Shown piece after piece: positions 1 to 10,970 of a stretch of DNA of 30,926 nucleotides; position 1 is the first letter of the stretch, and every line of letters begins with the position of its first letter. The notes beneath the pieces are model-generated. The model worked only from the letters and a program-made list of their open reading frames with translations, was not told where the DNA came from and ran no database searches. Origin of the DNA: Ophiosphaerella korrae (taxonomy: Eukaryota > Ascomycota > Dothideomycetes > Pleosporales > Phaeosphaeriaceae); assembly GCA_028456385.1 (NCBI GenBank), contig JALNQF010000431.1, forward strand, positions 1-30,926, written 5' to 3'. A program made the position numbers and the translations under genes.

Positions 1-25
1 CTCTAGAACTACTAGACTACACCCT

Positions 26-82
26 CTAAAAATTTAATAGATAAAAGAGAGTATATATAAGAGTAATCTATTAAATTTTTAG
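26..82. repeat. Perfect 17-bp inverted repeat (hairpin)
   Basis: Arms 26-42 and 66-82 are exact reverse complements (CTAAAAATTTAATAGAT and its complement) around a 23-nt spacer. Weaker symmetry continues outward: CTCTAGAACTAC near position 1 against GTAGTTGTAGAG near 97-108. It could be the core of a small foldback element or a decayed TE end. No target duplication could be fixed because the window starts here. Confidence 0.7.
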
Positions 83-821
83 ACTTTATTAGAATGTAGT
101 TGTAGAGATATTAGGTATTAAATTTTGCGATTTTTAGTATATTTTTTAATCTAGCACTTATTTATACCTAGCGCTTACTTATAAACTACGTTACTTTTTA
201 TTCTAGTACTTTTTAAAGAGAAATAACTTTTATAGTCTTATTATAGTAAATTTATTAGTAGTTATTACTATATACTACTTATTCTACTTAGGAGAGTAAA
301 GCTACTTTACTAATATAGCTACTTAGTTTATATAGTTTAATAAAGTTTATAAGCTTTATAAATATATAAAGAAGTATATAAGCTAGATATTAAGTTACTA
401 GACTAAATATTTATACTTATACTATAAAAACTAGATTAGTTTTAAAAATATATTTTAGAACTATATAGTTTCTATTTATAGTATTTTATACCTAGAAGCT
501 TTATAAAAAGTATAGAAGTAAAAAAATAATAAGTATAATAATAGCTTAGATAAAGGTATAGTAATAAAGAGATTATTAATAGAAATACTATAGTAATTAA
601 TCTTTAGTTATATTTATTATAATATAATAACGTATAAATAATATAGTACTATTAACTAAGGTAGCTTTTATAGAAAAGGCTCTTTCTTAGTTATATTAGT
701 TATAAGTCTCTTAGGTATAGAGAATAGCTTTAGTATAGTATATATACTAGGGTTACTATAGTCTATAGTAGTATTAGTACCTAGATATAAAACTACTAGT
801 ACTTTAAGTAAGTAGTACGCG

Positions 822-879
822 TTATAAAATTATATTTATAAGATTACGTCTTATAAAATCTTATTTTATAGTATTACGT
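822..879. repeat. Two 29-bp imperfect tandem units
   Basis: TTATAAAAT begins both units, at 822 and 851, and each ends in a TATTACG or GATTACG motif. The units differ by a few bases. Low-complexity composition makes this a weak feature. Confidence 0.4.
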
Positions 880-1352
880 TTATAGTAATTATAATAGTAT
901 ATATACTTATATTTAATAGCCTATTAAGTTACTAAGTCTACTCTAAAATAGTAGTAAATAAATTAAGCTTATACTTTTTCTATTTATTAGTTAAGAATAG
1001 AGTTATACTTATAATAACTAAGGCATTATTATAGTAAGATTTCTAAGAGATAGATACTTACTAGAAGTAATATACTCTCTCTTTTATATCTCTTTTTACT
1101 TATCTATCTTTACTATAAATATAAATCTTATCTTTTACTATAAAGAGTATCTAATAAATAAAAGTTACTAGAGTTCTAGCTTTACTAATAAAGTTATAAT
1201 ATAATTAAAGACTTTTCTTTAGTTACTAATTATACTATTAACTCTAAAGCTATAAAGTAGACTTTATATAAGATAACTTAATAAAGTAGTTTTAATAATT
1301 AATAAAAAAAAGTAAATAGTAGATAAAGCTATCTAAGTAAGTACTAGGTATA

Positions 1353-1406
1353 TAACGTATCTTACTACTCCTTAGCCTATACTACTCCTTAGCCTACCCT
1401 ACTAAA
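1353..1406 (+). repeat. Left TIR of pogo-type transposon
   Basis: Begins TAACGTATCTTACTACTCC and matches the reverse complement of 10146-10199 over 54 bp, with only C/T or G/A differences, all RIP-type. It contains two tandem copies of a 17-bp unit, TACTACTCCTTAGCCTA (1363-1379 and 1380-1396). Such subterminal direct repeats could be transposase binding sites (inference). Confidence 0.9.
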
Positions 1407-1469
1407 CCTAGTAGAGCTCTAAGATTAGTTATACTATAATAGTATACTTAAATTAGCTAAATTTTTGTA

Positions 1470-2983
1470 GAGAGATAGATTATATAGATTTATACTAACG
1501 CTTATTATAGCTTTATATATAGTACTTAGTGTACGTTAGTAGTATACGTTAGCGTATAGTTATTATATCTATCTAAGTCTTTCTCTTAGCTTCTTTAGCT
1601 AATCTCTATCTATCCTAAGCCTATAATACGCCTCCTATAGCTATATACTATCTTAGCTTATCTCTTTTCTATCTCTAGTAATTATTTATAACCTTAAGTT
1701 TAATATTTTCTTCTATAAGAATAGCTACTAAGTGTATTACTATCTAATAGCTCTTAATAAGTTAAGATAGAGCTTAACTAGAGAGGCTTTAAGATTAATA
1801 TTAAAGAAGAGTTCTAAGTAGTTAAGCCTACTTCTTAAGCTAAGTAACTATATAAGGCGTTTCTACTACCTATAGGCTTGTATTACTAGCTAGAATAAGA
1901 GATAGCGTTTTAACAAGAGTTAGGTTTAACAAGACCTAGGTAGGCTTAAATAAGATAAGTCTTACTACCTAGAATTTACCTTTAATTATAGCTTTAGAGA
2001 AGACTTACAAGTATATACAAGTATACGCCTAAAAGAACTTTTTTTTATTAATATAGAAGACTCCTTAGCGTACTAGCTATCTAATCTTATAACTATACGT
2101 AGACTTAAGAAAAGAGAAGTAGCTAATATTAAGTAGCTAAAGGAGGTAAGAAGAGTAAGCTAGTATATAGAGGCTAATAATCTTATTATCTTTATAATAC
2201 TAGTTAAACTTAGGTATAGTATAGCTACTATACCTATCTAAGATTAGAAGCCTATATACGCCTATTAACTATATATACTTATTAAAGTACTTTAGCTACT
2301 TAAGCCCTAGCTTATTAGTTATCTAGCTATTATTAGAGACTGTAATTATCTAGTTAGGTAGAAGGTCTTGATACTAGCTAGCTTAGTAGACCTTACTAGC
2401 TAAAATCACGAATAGTAGTAACGTTAAGCTAGACATACTAACGCACTTAATTACTATAACCTAGTTACAATTACTAGGCTATACGTTAGTAGCTCGACTA
2501 ATTATATCTAAACTAGTAACTACTTTTAATATACTAGTTACTCTTATTATAAAGCCTATCTTATTAAAGTTATATATATCTTTATTAAGTATTCTATACG
2601 TCTTATACATCTCTTATATAAGTTTAAACTACGCTCTAATCTTAACTAGATGTTTATATTTAGTATACTATAAGTAGAGCTTTCTATTCTACTTTATCTA
2701 AAGCTAAGACTAGCTCTTAACTTAACGCGACACCTAGTTCTTACTAATAGGTTTAGGAAGAGGATTTTAGCTGCGCGTAGTAAGAAGAATATCTACTATT
2801 TACTATACGTTAATAATATAAGGTAGAAAGCTATATTAGTTAAGGTCTAAGATCTAGTTAACAAGAGACTAGTCTTTAGTTAGAGAGAGCTTACGCTTTC
2901 CCTTATTAAATTTTTAGATTAATAGGACGCATTAGACGTACTACCTAAGCGTTATTCTTAGTATATTATATAGGTAGGTAGCT
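1470..2983 (-). pseudogene. pogo/Fot1-like DDE transposase, RIP-killed (major part)
   Basis: One minus-strand frame can be followed through the whole stretch if TAA/TAG are read as former Gln or Trp codons. Near 2880-2910 it reads KRKLSLTKDQSLV, the conserved start of the CENP-B/Tc5-type DNA-binding region. At about 2550-2578 it has YNFNKIGF, the decayed form of the family's NFDETGF, so the first catalytic Asp is now Asn. At about 2222-2255 it has GVYRLLILDRYSSY, from the family's LLILDGHSSH, where the second Asp is kept. At about 2140-2165 the third-Asp block reads LLQLLNIS, with Asp lost. The C-terminal coiled segment, ending in an IAIGGVL block near 1640, is typical of fungal Fot1-like proteins. 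Its N-terminal helix-turn-helix part is cut by the Gypsy insertion at 2984-2988 and continues beyond 10022. Confidence 0.9.
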
Positions 2984-2988
2984 CTACA
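2984..2988. repeat. Target site duplication CTACA (left)
   Basis: Identical to 10018-10022 on the other side of the Gypsy element. Five bases is the usual duplication size for Ty3/Gypsy integrase. Confidence 0.92.
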
Positions 2989-3429
2989 TATAATAGGCTT
3001 ACTAGGGTTAACTTCCTAATAGCTTAAAGGGTATTAGTAGATTAAGAGGTAATAACAAAGGTTTAAGTAGTAATCTATAATAAGCTATAAATAATAGAAG
3101 ATGTTTTATAACTATCTTAGTATTATTACTTGTAGTTAATAATTAAATTACTAATACTATCCTAGTAATAGGTATTACTACTAACTATATACTTAGGCTC
3201 TTTAGCTAGCTTCGTGCTTTATATTTACTAAGATTGTAAATTACAAATTTATTACGTGTTTAGCTTTATACTTTATATTTACTAAGATCGTAAATTACAA
3301 ATTTATTACGTATCTTTATTATAATTAGTTTCTTAGTTAAGTTTATTACCTTATAGATTATACGTACTTTTGTTATCTATAGTAGGGCTAATTAGTTTAA
3401 ATTAGTTTTCTCTTATTATAGCTATAATA
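2989..3429 (-). repeat. Gypsy copy 1, 3' LTR
   Basis: Begins TATAATAGG and ends CTATAATA; read with RIP in mind, these are the family's TG...CA ends. Same length (441 bp) as the partner at 9577-10017. It contains two 54-bp tandem units (3204-3257 and 3258-3311), each with a TTTACTAAGAT core and ending in TTATTACGT. Confidence 0.95.
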
Positions 3430-3448
3430 CTATTCTCCTCTCTAGGTA
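3430..3448 (-). other. Polypurine tract of Gypsy copy 1
   Basis: On the element's sense strand, the bases just before the 3' LTR read AGAGAGGAGAATAG. A purine run in this place is the expected primer for plus-strand DNA synthesis. The same purine-rich run precedes the 3' LTR in the other copies. Confidence 0.75.
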
Positions 3449-3499
3449 GGTTTTTGTTTCTCTACTCTAGGCCTAAGGTTATTAGTCTAGTTTCTTTAT

Positions 3500-4110
3500 T
3501 TATTTCTAGTTCTTTATTATTCTCTATATCTTCTTATTCTAATTATAATAAACTTCTTCTTATTACTCGTGTTACTTGTAATAGGGTTAAAATATTTCTT
3601 TACGCCTATTATACTTAGTTAAAGCTTACTTATCTTATTTCCTTAAAGGATAGTAAGTATTATAGTAAGTGTATCCTTACTAATATTTAATATAAATATA
3701 CTCCTTTAAGTATTTCTCTAGTAGAGTGTAAGTACTTAATTTCTATATAGTCTCTTCTTACTAAGTTATATAGGGCGAGCTATTAACTAAGCTTAAGAGA
3801 TACTATTATTATAGCTTATAGAGGCTAAAGCTAAGTATAAGCTAACTCTTTATAAGCTAGTAGATCTTTATTCTTGTATAGAGTATCTTTATAAGATAAA
3901 GGCCTATAATAACGCTAAATTGTCTAAATAGTCTCGTACCTTAGAAGCTAAGATAGACCTTAAGGACGCTATAGAGGCTACTCTAGCTCTTGTTATATTA
4001 GACGTTCTTAACGTCTCTCTATTTATTATTAGTAGTACTAATTTTCTTAGTTTACTATAAAGCGTTCTAGAAAGTTTTAACTTTAGAACTCCTCTAGTTT
4101 CTTAGAGTAG
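3500..4110 (+). pseudogene. Antisense frame with Zn2Cys6-like pattern and coiled coil (Gypsy copy 1)
   Basis: Lies opposite to gag-pol between its end and the 3' LTR, overlapping the chromodomain end by a few codons. At 3601-3693 the spacing is CX2CX6CX9CX2CX6C, with most Cys turned to Tyr by RIP. Cys 5 (TGT at 3670) survives here, and Cys 1 and 3 survive in the copy at 13282. A second frame from about 3776 reads RAIN, then a Glu/Lys/Leu-rich stretch including EAKAKYKL and LEAKIDLKD, that looks like a coiled coil. The zinc part and the coiled coil are one base out of phase (codons start at 3601 and 3776), so an intron, an old indel or a misreading is possible. The layout recalls Gal4-type regulators, but the function is unknown. 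Confidence 0.5.
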
Positions 4111-7100
4111 TTAAGGTTATCTTCTAGTTCTTATATATCTTCCTATAGTTTCCCTTTCTTGTCTATACCTATCTATTTTACTAAGTAATAGTTCTTACTA
4201 TTATAGGACTAGTATACTAAGATTTCTTTAACTTCTTATTCTTTCTATTCTCTATACGTATCTACTTTATATACTAGTAGCTCTATATTCTATAGTACTA
4301 TTTTAAGTAGTACTATATAAAAGGTTAGGTATATTTTTATTTTACTTAGTAGTTTTAACTTAAATATAACTAGTGTAACTTCTTTTTCTACTTTATATAG
4401 CCTTATCTTAACGTAGTCTAGTTTTAAACTTAGTTGTTTACTCTTAATATTTTTTTATACTAACTATACTTTTTCTCTCTTTTTAAATTAAGGTCCCTAT
4501 TTATATTTCTTGTTATAGTACTTAGCTATTTAATTATATAGGAATTCTATATCCTATCTTAATTAATTATATATATCTTTAAGTCTATTAGTAAAGTTTT
4601 CTCTTCTTAAAGACTAAGATATTTCTAATCTTAGTATTCTATATATACTAGAGTTAAATCTATAATTTATAAAGAAAGGTAATACTTTTATTACTATATT
4701 CTTTACGCTATTATATACTAACTATGTAATAGGTAGTAATTGTACCTAGTTATTCTAGTTATAGTTAAGGTAGTATCTTAAGTACTATTCTACTATCTAA
4801 TTTATTCGTTCTAATTATCTATCTATTTATAGATAATATACTATAGATATTACGTATTTAATTCCTAATTACGCTATTATTATTCCCTATAGTTTTAATA
4901 TAAATCTTACATCCCTATCTATAATAATCTTATCTAGTAGTCTATATTAACTAATTATAGTTTCTAGAACCTAGTATATAGTAACTTCTATCCTACTTTT
5001 CTCTTTATATAGTCTAAAGTATAAGTACTTTATAAGTTTATCTACTATTATTAGGATTCTATTATACTTAACTCTTATTATTAGGTCTTTAGACTTTAGT
5101 AGTTTTATAATAAAGTCTATCGTAATAACTCTTTATAGTTATTCTAGTATCTCTACTAGTTATAGTATCTTATATAGTGCGTGTTTATTATACTTATTTT
5201 TCTAGTATTCTATATAATCTTATAGTACTTCTATTACTAGTTATTTTACTTTTAAGATATAGTAGTCTTATAGTAACTTATTAAAGGTTTTATTAATCTC
5301 TTAGTATCTATATACTAGTAATTTATAGAATTATTATATAAATTCTCTCTAGATCTTCTTTAGGATATATATTCTCTTATACGCTTATATAAGTTCTTTG
5401 TAAATCTCTAGTTTCTCTATTTCTTTAAATACTTCTTACGTTATTTTCTAAATCTATTTGTCTAGCTCGCTACTCTTTCTTTTAAGTATTGTAGCTATTT
5501 TAGGTATATTTAAGATTAAATATCCTTCTTTATTCTTAACTAGAACTATACTAGTAGTATTTACTTCTTCTTATAAGTCTAGTCTTCTACTAAGAGTATC
5601 TATAAATTAGTTGTCTTTACCCTTTGTATATATAATTTCTAAGTTAAATATTAATAGGAATTCCTACTATCTAGTATAGCATTGTAATAGTTCTTTATTT
5701 ATTATAAATCTTATAAGATTCTTATAGTCTATATAGACTTTTATCTAGTACTTAGCTCTTTATAAGTATACTCTCTATTACTTAAATACTTTATAGATTA
5801 CTAGTATTTCTTTATTATAGATTAAGTAGTTAAGCTCTACTAGCTTTATTTTCTTAGAGAAGTACTCGACTAAGTATTCTTTTTTAGTTTTTAGGTCTTC
5901 CTATATTAGTACTATTCTATAGACTAAGTTAGATACGTCTATTTTTATAATTACTAGTAGGTCTAGGTTATATATTCTAATAACTAGGTTTTCTATAAAC
6001 TTCTTTTTAATTTTATTAAATACTTTATCGCATTCCTTTATCTATTTAAATAGCGTATCTTTCTTTATAAGTCTTATTATAAGTTCTATATCTTTAGTCT
6101 ATCCTATTATTAACTTTCTATAAAAGTTTGCTAGTCTATAAAATTATTATACCTCTTTTAGGTTTCTTAGTATTAGCTATTTATTAATTAACTTAATCTT
6201 TTTAAGATTAATCTTGATTTTTCCTAGTTCTATAATAAATCCTAGGAAATCTATTTCTTTTATATAGAATTTGTATTTTCTTATTTTAAGAAATAATTTA
6301 CTCTTTACTAGCTTTTCTAGTACTTTATATACGTGTTGTATATATTCTTCTTCTATTTCTAAGAATATAAGGATATTGTCTAAGTATATAAATATAAATA
6401 CGTCTAAGTACTCTCTTAGTACTATATTAATTCTTTCCTAAAAGGCTACTAGTGCGTTTATTAAGCTAAAGGGTATAACTAAGTATTTATATAATCTCTA
6501 TTGTGTTTAGAATACTATTTTCTATTTATTACCTTTTTTAATTCTAATTTAGTAGTAAGCGTTTTAGATATCTAGCTTTATAAAGATTGTTATTTTTCTT
6601 AATTTATCTTGTATTACGTCTATTTATAGTAAGGGGTATTAGTTCTTACTAGTAACTACGTTAGTCTTCCTAAAATCTACGCAAAGTCTTTTATTACTTA
6701 TTCTTTTTTTATCTATAAATATAAGTCTATATACTACTAAGGATTTAGATTCTCTTATTTATCCCTTTTTTATTACGTTTTAAATTAATACTTGTTTAAT
6801 TTTTAACTCTTCTTCTATTTTTTAGTAGACTAGGCTCTATCTTACGTTTTTTCCTTCTTCTATTTTTATTACTAAGTCCTATAGCTAGTATTTTAGAAGA
6901 TAATCTTTAGGTTCTATAAGCTATTCTTCTTATTTTTTATATTCGTCTAGGAACTCTCCTTTATATATACTTATGTTAGCTTTTAATATATCTTGTCTAA
7001 GATAGCTAATTTCTCCTATCCTTTAGTTAATTCTTAGATTAATTATCTATAACTATAGTATACCTAGAATTATATCTTGTTTGTTATTAATTGTTATTAT

Positions 7101-9575
7101 ATCTATAACTAGGTTTTTAATTATTATCCCTTCTAGTTCTAGTATAGAGGGAACTATTTTAAACCTAATTAGTTCTTAGAATAGTTTTCCTTTAATTATA
7201 CTTAGTTATTAAGAGTACTTCTTTGTAGTATACTTTATTCTTTATATTTCTATAAACTTCTTTAATATAAAGTTTCTTGTAGCTCTACTATTAATTATTA
7301 ATTATACTTTCTTTTCTTAGTATATACCTTTTTTTATAATATATAGGCCTCCTATACCTTCTAGCTATTCTTACTTAGGTAAATTTGTAAATTATCTATT
7401 TTTCTAAGGCTATAGCCTTACTTTAAGTTTATATTCTTTATATCTTAGATATTTATTATATATATATTTGTACTATAGTCCTCCCTAGACGTATTTCTTT
7501 AATAATTTTAGTCTAGGCCTTACTACTACGTATCCTTTTTCTATAATTACTTCCTATCTTTAGATATCTTCTACTAGAATTACTCTCGTATAATTATAGC
7601 CTCTTTTCCTTATAGGCTATATACTATTATTTACTTTAGGGTTTTTATATATAATATAATTCTTATCTAGGTATAATATCTATAATACTTTAAAATATAC
7701 TAGATATTTTAGATCTATTATTTTGTTATCCCCTTCTTAGTACTTGCTTTTTCTAAGTGTATTTGTTGTTAAGATATAGTATACTATTAGTATCCTTAGT
7801 ATATAGGCTTTATTAATCTATCGCGTCTTTTTTACAAGGTACTACTATTCTCTTTATATAGGTATTCTTCTTACTATAACTATATACTACTTTATCTATT
7901 CCTAGAATAGTATAAATTTTATTTCTTTAGGATTGTAGTCTTTCTAGTCTTTATACGCTTCTTCTATACTTATAACTAGTAAGTATTTTTAAATAAACTT
8001 CTATTCTTTATTTTATTTCTCTATATCTATTATTATATAGCTATTATAGCTATATATATCTAGCTAGGCGTATTCTATACTTTTTATACTAACTTATTTC
8101 TTACTTTCTCTTAGTTCTTTAGAAGAAGCTATAGTAGTCTCTTTATCTAGTACTAGTTCTTTAGCCTAGATTAATAGATTCTAGGGTCTTTCCCTTTCTA
8201 AGTCTTCTATTAGTAAGTCTATTATATATACTATCTCTTCTAGCTACGCTTTTATTTTTTCCTTTGTTACTACTACTTTATTTTTCTATAGAAAATACTC
8301 TACTCCTTATTTACTAAAAAGATATATATAGTAGTTATCTTTGTAATAAAAGGTCTAATAGAGTATTACGTATTATATTTCTTTACTCCTAGCTACTTTC
8401 TTTTAGAGTTTAGCCTATACTTTTAGTACTTCTTTTTTACTCTTAGTCGTTTTTAACTATATTTCTTTATCTTTTTTATAGTTCTTACTTCTATAGTCTT
8501 TTATAAAGTATCTTAGTTTTCTATACTTATAATATACTATATCTTTTTTCTTTTATAATTAGTAGTCTTTTACGTAGTAGCCTTTCTTACTATAGTTAAA
8601 GTACGTAAAGTCTTTATTTTTCTTTTTCTTTTTGTCCTTATTAGCGTTAAGGATTATAAGGTCTCTAGTATCCTAGTTTCTAGGTTAGGTACTATACTTG
8701 TTCTTCTTCTATTCTTAAAGATTGTTGTTAATTTATATTACCTATTACTTTAAGGCTTCTAATATCCTAAGCTTCTCTATATAGATTATTTTGTATTAGA
8801 TTTTTTTATTTAATCTTTGTTTAAATTGTAATATTAAGGCTAATTTATTCTACTCTATATTTTATAATAGTTGTTTAAAATATAATACGTACTTAAGAAT
8901 ACTCTTATTCTATTTTAGTCTTTTAAGTTTTTCTTTAGCTTGTTAGGTAATATCTATATCCCTAAATACTACTTTTATTTACCTAGTAAAGTATTTATAA
9001 CTTCTAAAAATAGCTCTAGTTTTATCTTTTTAGTTTATAGGAGCGTGTATTATATAGTCTATCTAGTAAGGTTTAAACTATCTTATTATATCCTTTTTAA
9101 GGTGTATTCTAATATATATTACCTTTTTTTCTTCTATATTAAAGTATAGTACTTATATATCTATCTAGAGTTGTACTAATACTATAAAGGGTCTTAATTC
9201 TTCCCTTATTCTATTAAACTTTCTAAAAATAAGTATCTTAGGTAGTTTCTTTATTATACTTATTTCTAGTTGTTAGGTAATTAGTTCTATTTAAATCTAA
9301 CCTTTAATAATAGCTTTAATTTATACTTTATTTTACTTTACGTAGTCTTGTAGTTCTTTGTTCTATATTTCTAAAGCTTTAATTACTATCTTTATATCTT
9401 CCTTATTATTAATTCATTTATTAATACAATCCTTAATTATTTCTTATATAGTACTATTTAATTTATAACTACTTTTAAGAGCTTTACTTAATTATTTAGT
9501 TAAACTTTCTACTATTATATTAGCTAGACTACGCACTACTTACGCTTCGCTTCTCTTAATAACTAAATTAGTAAG
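4086..9575 (-). pseudogene. gag-pol polyprotein of Gypsy copy 1, RIP-killed
   Basis: A single minus-strand frame of 5,490 bp runs from two bases after the 5' LTR to the LEEF motif ending the chromodomain, with no frameshift needed. In order: gag; two decayed CCHC knuckles (about 8575-8620 and 8503-8545); protease with DSGAT changed to NSRAT (about 7270-7300); RT with YLDD changed to YLDN (about 6375-6386); RNase H; integrase with an HHCC-type zinc part and the catalytic IDFITKLPKS block (about 5090-5125); GPY/F; chromodomain (about 4086-4290). Sense codons are preserved as a family pattern, but dozens of TAA/TAG replace Gln or Trp. The protein would have supplied every retrotransposition step. 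It cannot be made from this copy. Confidence 0.93.
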
Positions 9576-9576
9576 G

Positions 9577-10017
9577 TGTAATAGGCTTACTAGGGTTAAC
9601 TTCCTAATAGCCTAAAAGGTGTTAGTAGATTAAGAGGTAATAATAAAGGTTTAAGTAGTAATCTACAATAGGCTATAAATAATAGAAGATATTTTGTAAC
9701 TATCTTAGTATTGTCGCTTGTAGTTAATAATTAAATTACTAATACTATCCTAGTAATAGGTATTACTACTAATTATATACTTAGGCTCTTTAGCTAGCTT
9801 TATACTTTGTATTTACTAAGATTGTAAATTGTAAATTTATTACGTATTTAGCTTTATACTTTATATTTACTAAGATCGCAAATTACGAATTTATTACGTA
9901 TTCCTATTATAATTAGTTTCTTAGTTAAGTTCGTTACCTTATAGATTGTACGTACTTTCGTTATCTATAGTAGGGCTAATTAGTTTAAATTAGTTTTCTC
10001 TTATTATAGCTATAATA
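9577..10017 (-). repeat. Gypsy copy 1, 5' LTR
   Basis: Begins TGTAATAGG, still with the original TG, and ends CTATAATA. It is 441 bp, aligns end to end with 2989-3429 and carries the same pair of 54-bp units. Differences from the partner are essentially all transitions. Confidence 0.95.
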
Positions 10018-10022
10018 CTACA
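10018..10022. repeat. Target site duplication CTACA (right)
   Basis: Matches 2984-2988 exactly, which confirms both ends of the inserted LTR retrotransposon. Confidence 0.92.
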
Positions 10023-10145
10023 AGTACTTTTTATATTTTTATTTTAAATAGATTTAGTTATAAAGAGTATTTTCTTACTTCTTTAAGGTAATTAAGCGTA
10101 TTAAGTAAGTAGTATAGCTAATAAGATAAAAGAGAAATAGGTAGT
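10023..10145 (-). pseudogene. N-terminal remnant of the pogo-like transposase and 5' leader
   Basis: This short piece lies between the Gypsy insertion and the right TIR. After removal of the insertion and one CTACA copy, its minus-strand frame joins the transposase frame left of 2983. It should encode the start of the helix-turn-helix region, but no ATG can be chosen because of RIP damage. Confidence 0.6.
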
Positions 10146-10199
10146 TTTAGTAGGGCAGGCTAAGGAGTAGTGTAGGCTAAGGAGTAGTAAGACACGTTA
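10146..10199 (-). repeat. Right TIR of pogo-type transposon
   Basis: Reverse complement of the left TIR over 54 bp. It keeps CGTGTC where the left has CGTATC, and CCTGCCC where the left has CCTACCC, so it is the less mutated copy. It has the same doubled 17-bp unit. Confidence 0.9.
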
Positions 10200-10247
10200 T
10201 ACCTAGTAGCTTACTAAGCGCTAACTAAAAGTAAAAAGGTAGTTAAA

Positions 10248-10274
10248 TATTAGTAAGTTATAAACTTACTAATA
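10248..10274. repeat. 12-bp perfect palindrome with 3-nt loop
   Basis: TATTAGTAAGTT and AACTTACTAATA flank ATA. It could form a hairpin. It lies about 50 bp outside the right TIR of the pogo element. Confidence 0.6.
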
Positions 10275-10970
10275 TTAGTATAAAAATAAAAGATATAAGA
10301 GATAACTCTTTTATATATCTTTCTCCTTTTAAAGAGTAAATTCCTAGAGCTTAAAAAGAGCTCTAATTAACTAATAATACCTATTAAGTAGTAGTAGTAG
10401 TAGTTAGAGTTAAAGAAGTTAACTATTTTTAGAGTTAAAATCGTTATTTATAGAGTATAGAGCTAAGGTTTTTACTAATTTTAGTATAAAATTAAGACTT
10501 ATATAACTTCTATATATAAAATATATTAACTATAAACTTTTTTTTACTACTTCTACTTTATACTAATAAAATTAAACCTAAAAGTATTTGTATATAGTAT
10601 AAAAGAAAGTAAAGTTAATATTACTAAGTAACTTAATAGTACTAAATCTCTATATAAGTACTTACTATAAATATAAGCTTTATAATAAGTAGGTTTATTA
10701 ATATAGAAGACTTAGTAAGCCTAATATTTATAAGTATTAGAGAGTAAGTAGCGTAGAGTAGCCTTAGCTAGGAATTTAGTAGCTAGTTATAAATTCTATA
10801 ATAGTAAACTAGACTTATACGTAACTAGTTATAAGAGAGTATAGTAGTTATAGCTATAGTAGTAAAAGTAAGCCTTAACTTAAAAAGAGTTTTATACTTA
10901 CTAGCTAAAGTAAACTACTCTTACTATTTTTATACTATAATTTAGCTTTAGCTAGTAGTAAAGTTTTTTA

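Larger units (their letters stand above)
1..1352. other. Unassigned AT-rich sequence, RIP-like, no gene seen
   Basis: No reading frame or protein motif could be recognised on either strand. Base use is like the mutated transposons next to it: TpA-rich, CpA-poor, with frequent CTAG. It contains an inverted repeat (26-82) and a short tandem duplication (822-879), listed separately. It is the left flank of the pogo-type transposon, so it is probably older repeat DNA, but no family can be named. Confidence 0.6.
2989..10017 (-). mobile_element. Complete Ty3/Gypsy chromovirus, copy 1 (inside the pogo element)
   Basis: A full-length element of 7,029 bp with 441-bp LTRs at both ends and a 5-bp target duplication. 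Transcription sense is minus, so the element's 5' LTR is on the right. Internal order read from the right: gag, two zinc knuckles, protease, RT, RNase H, integrase, chromodomain, a roughly 650-bp region with an antisense frame, purine tract, 3' LTR. It interrupts the pogo transposase near its N-terminus. Every protein-coding part is riddled with RIP-type stops. Confidence 0.95.
1353..10199 (-). mobile_element. pogo/Fot1-type DNA transposon, split by a Gypsy element
   Basis: Matching 54-bp terminal inverted repeats (1353-1406 and 10146-10199) enclose a minus-strand transposase relic of the Tc1/mariner superfamily, pogo/Fot1 branch. Removing the Gypsy insertion (2989-10017 plus one CTACA copy) leaves about 1.8 kb, the usual size for Fot1-like elements. 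TA dinucleotides lie at 1351-1352 and 10200-10201, as expected for a TA target duplication. Weak similarity between the two flanks just outside (an ACTAGG-like stretch) means the true ends might lie up to about 17 bp further out. The transposon 5' end is on the right, the 3' end on the left. It is dead: the transposase carries many RIP-type stops and lost catalytic residues. Confidence 0.88.

Noticed and set aside
1336..1350. Longer TIR for the pogo element, reaching beyond the TA
   Set aside because: The outside flanks share an ACTAGG-like stretch, but the match needs gaps and there is an extra TA on the left, so the 54-bp TIR with a TA target is the safer reading.
8940..9149. 69-residue open frame on the plus strand
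   Set aside because: It lies antisense to gag of Gypsy copy 1, is low-complexity (Tyr/Phe/Ser-rich) and has no counterpart in the other copies, so it is a chance opening.
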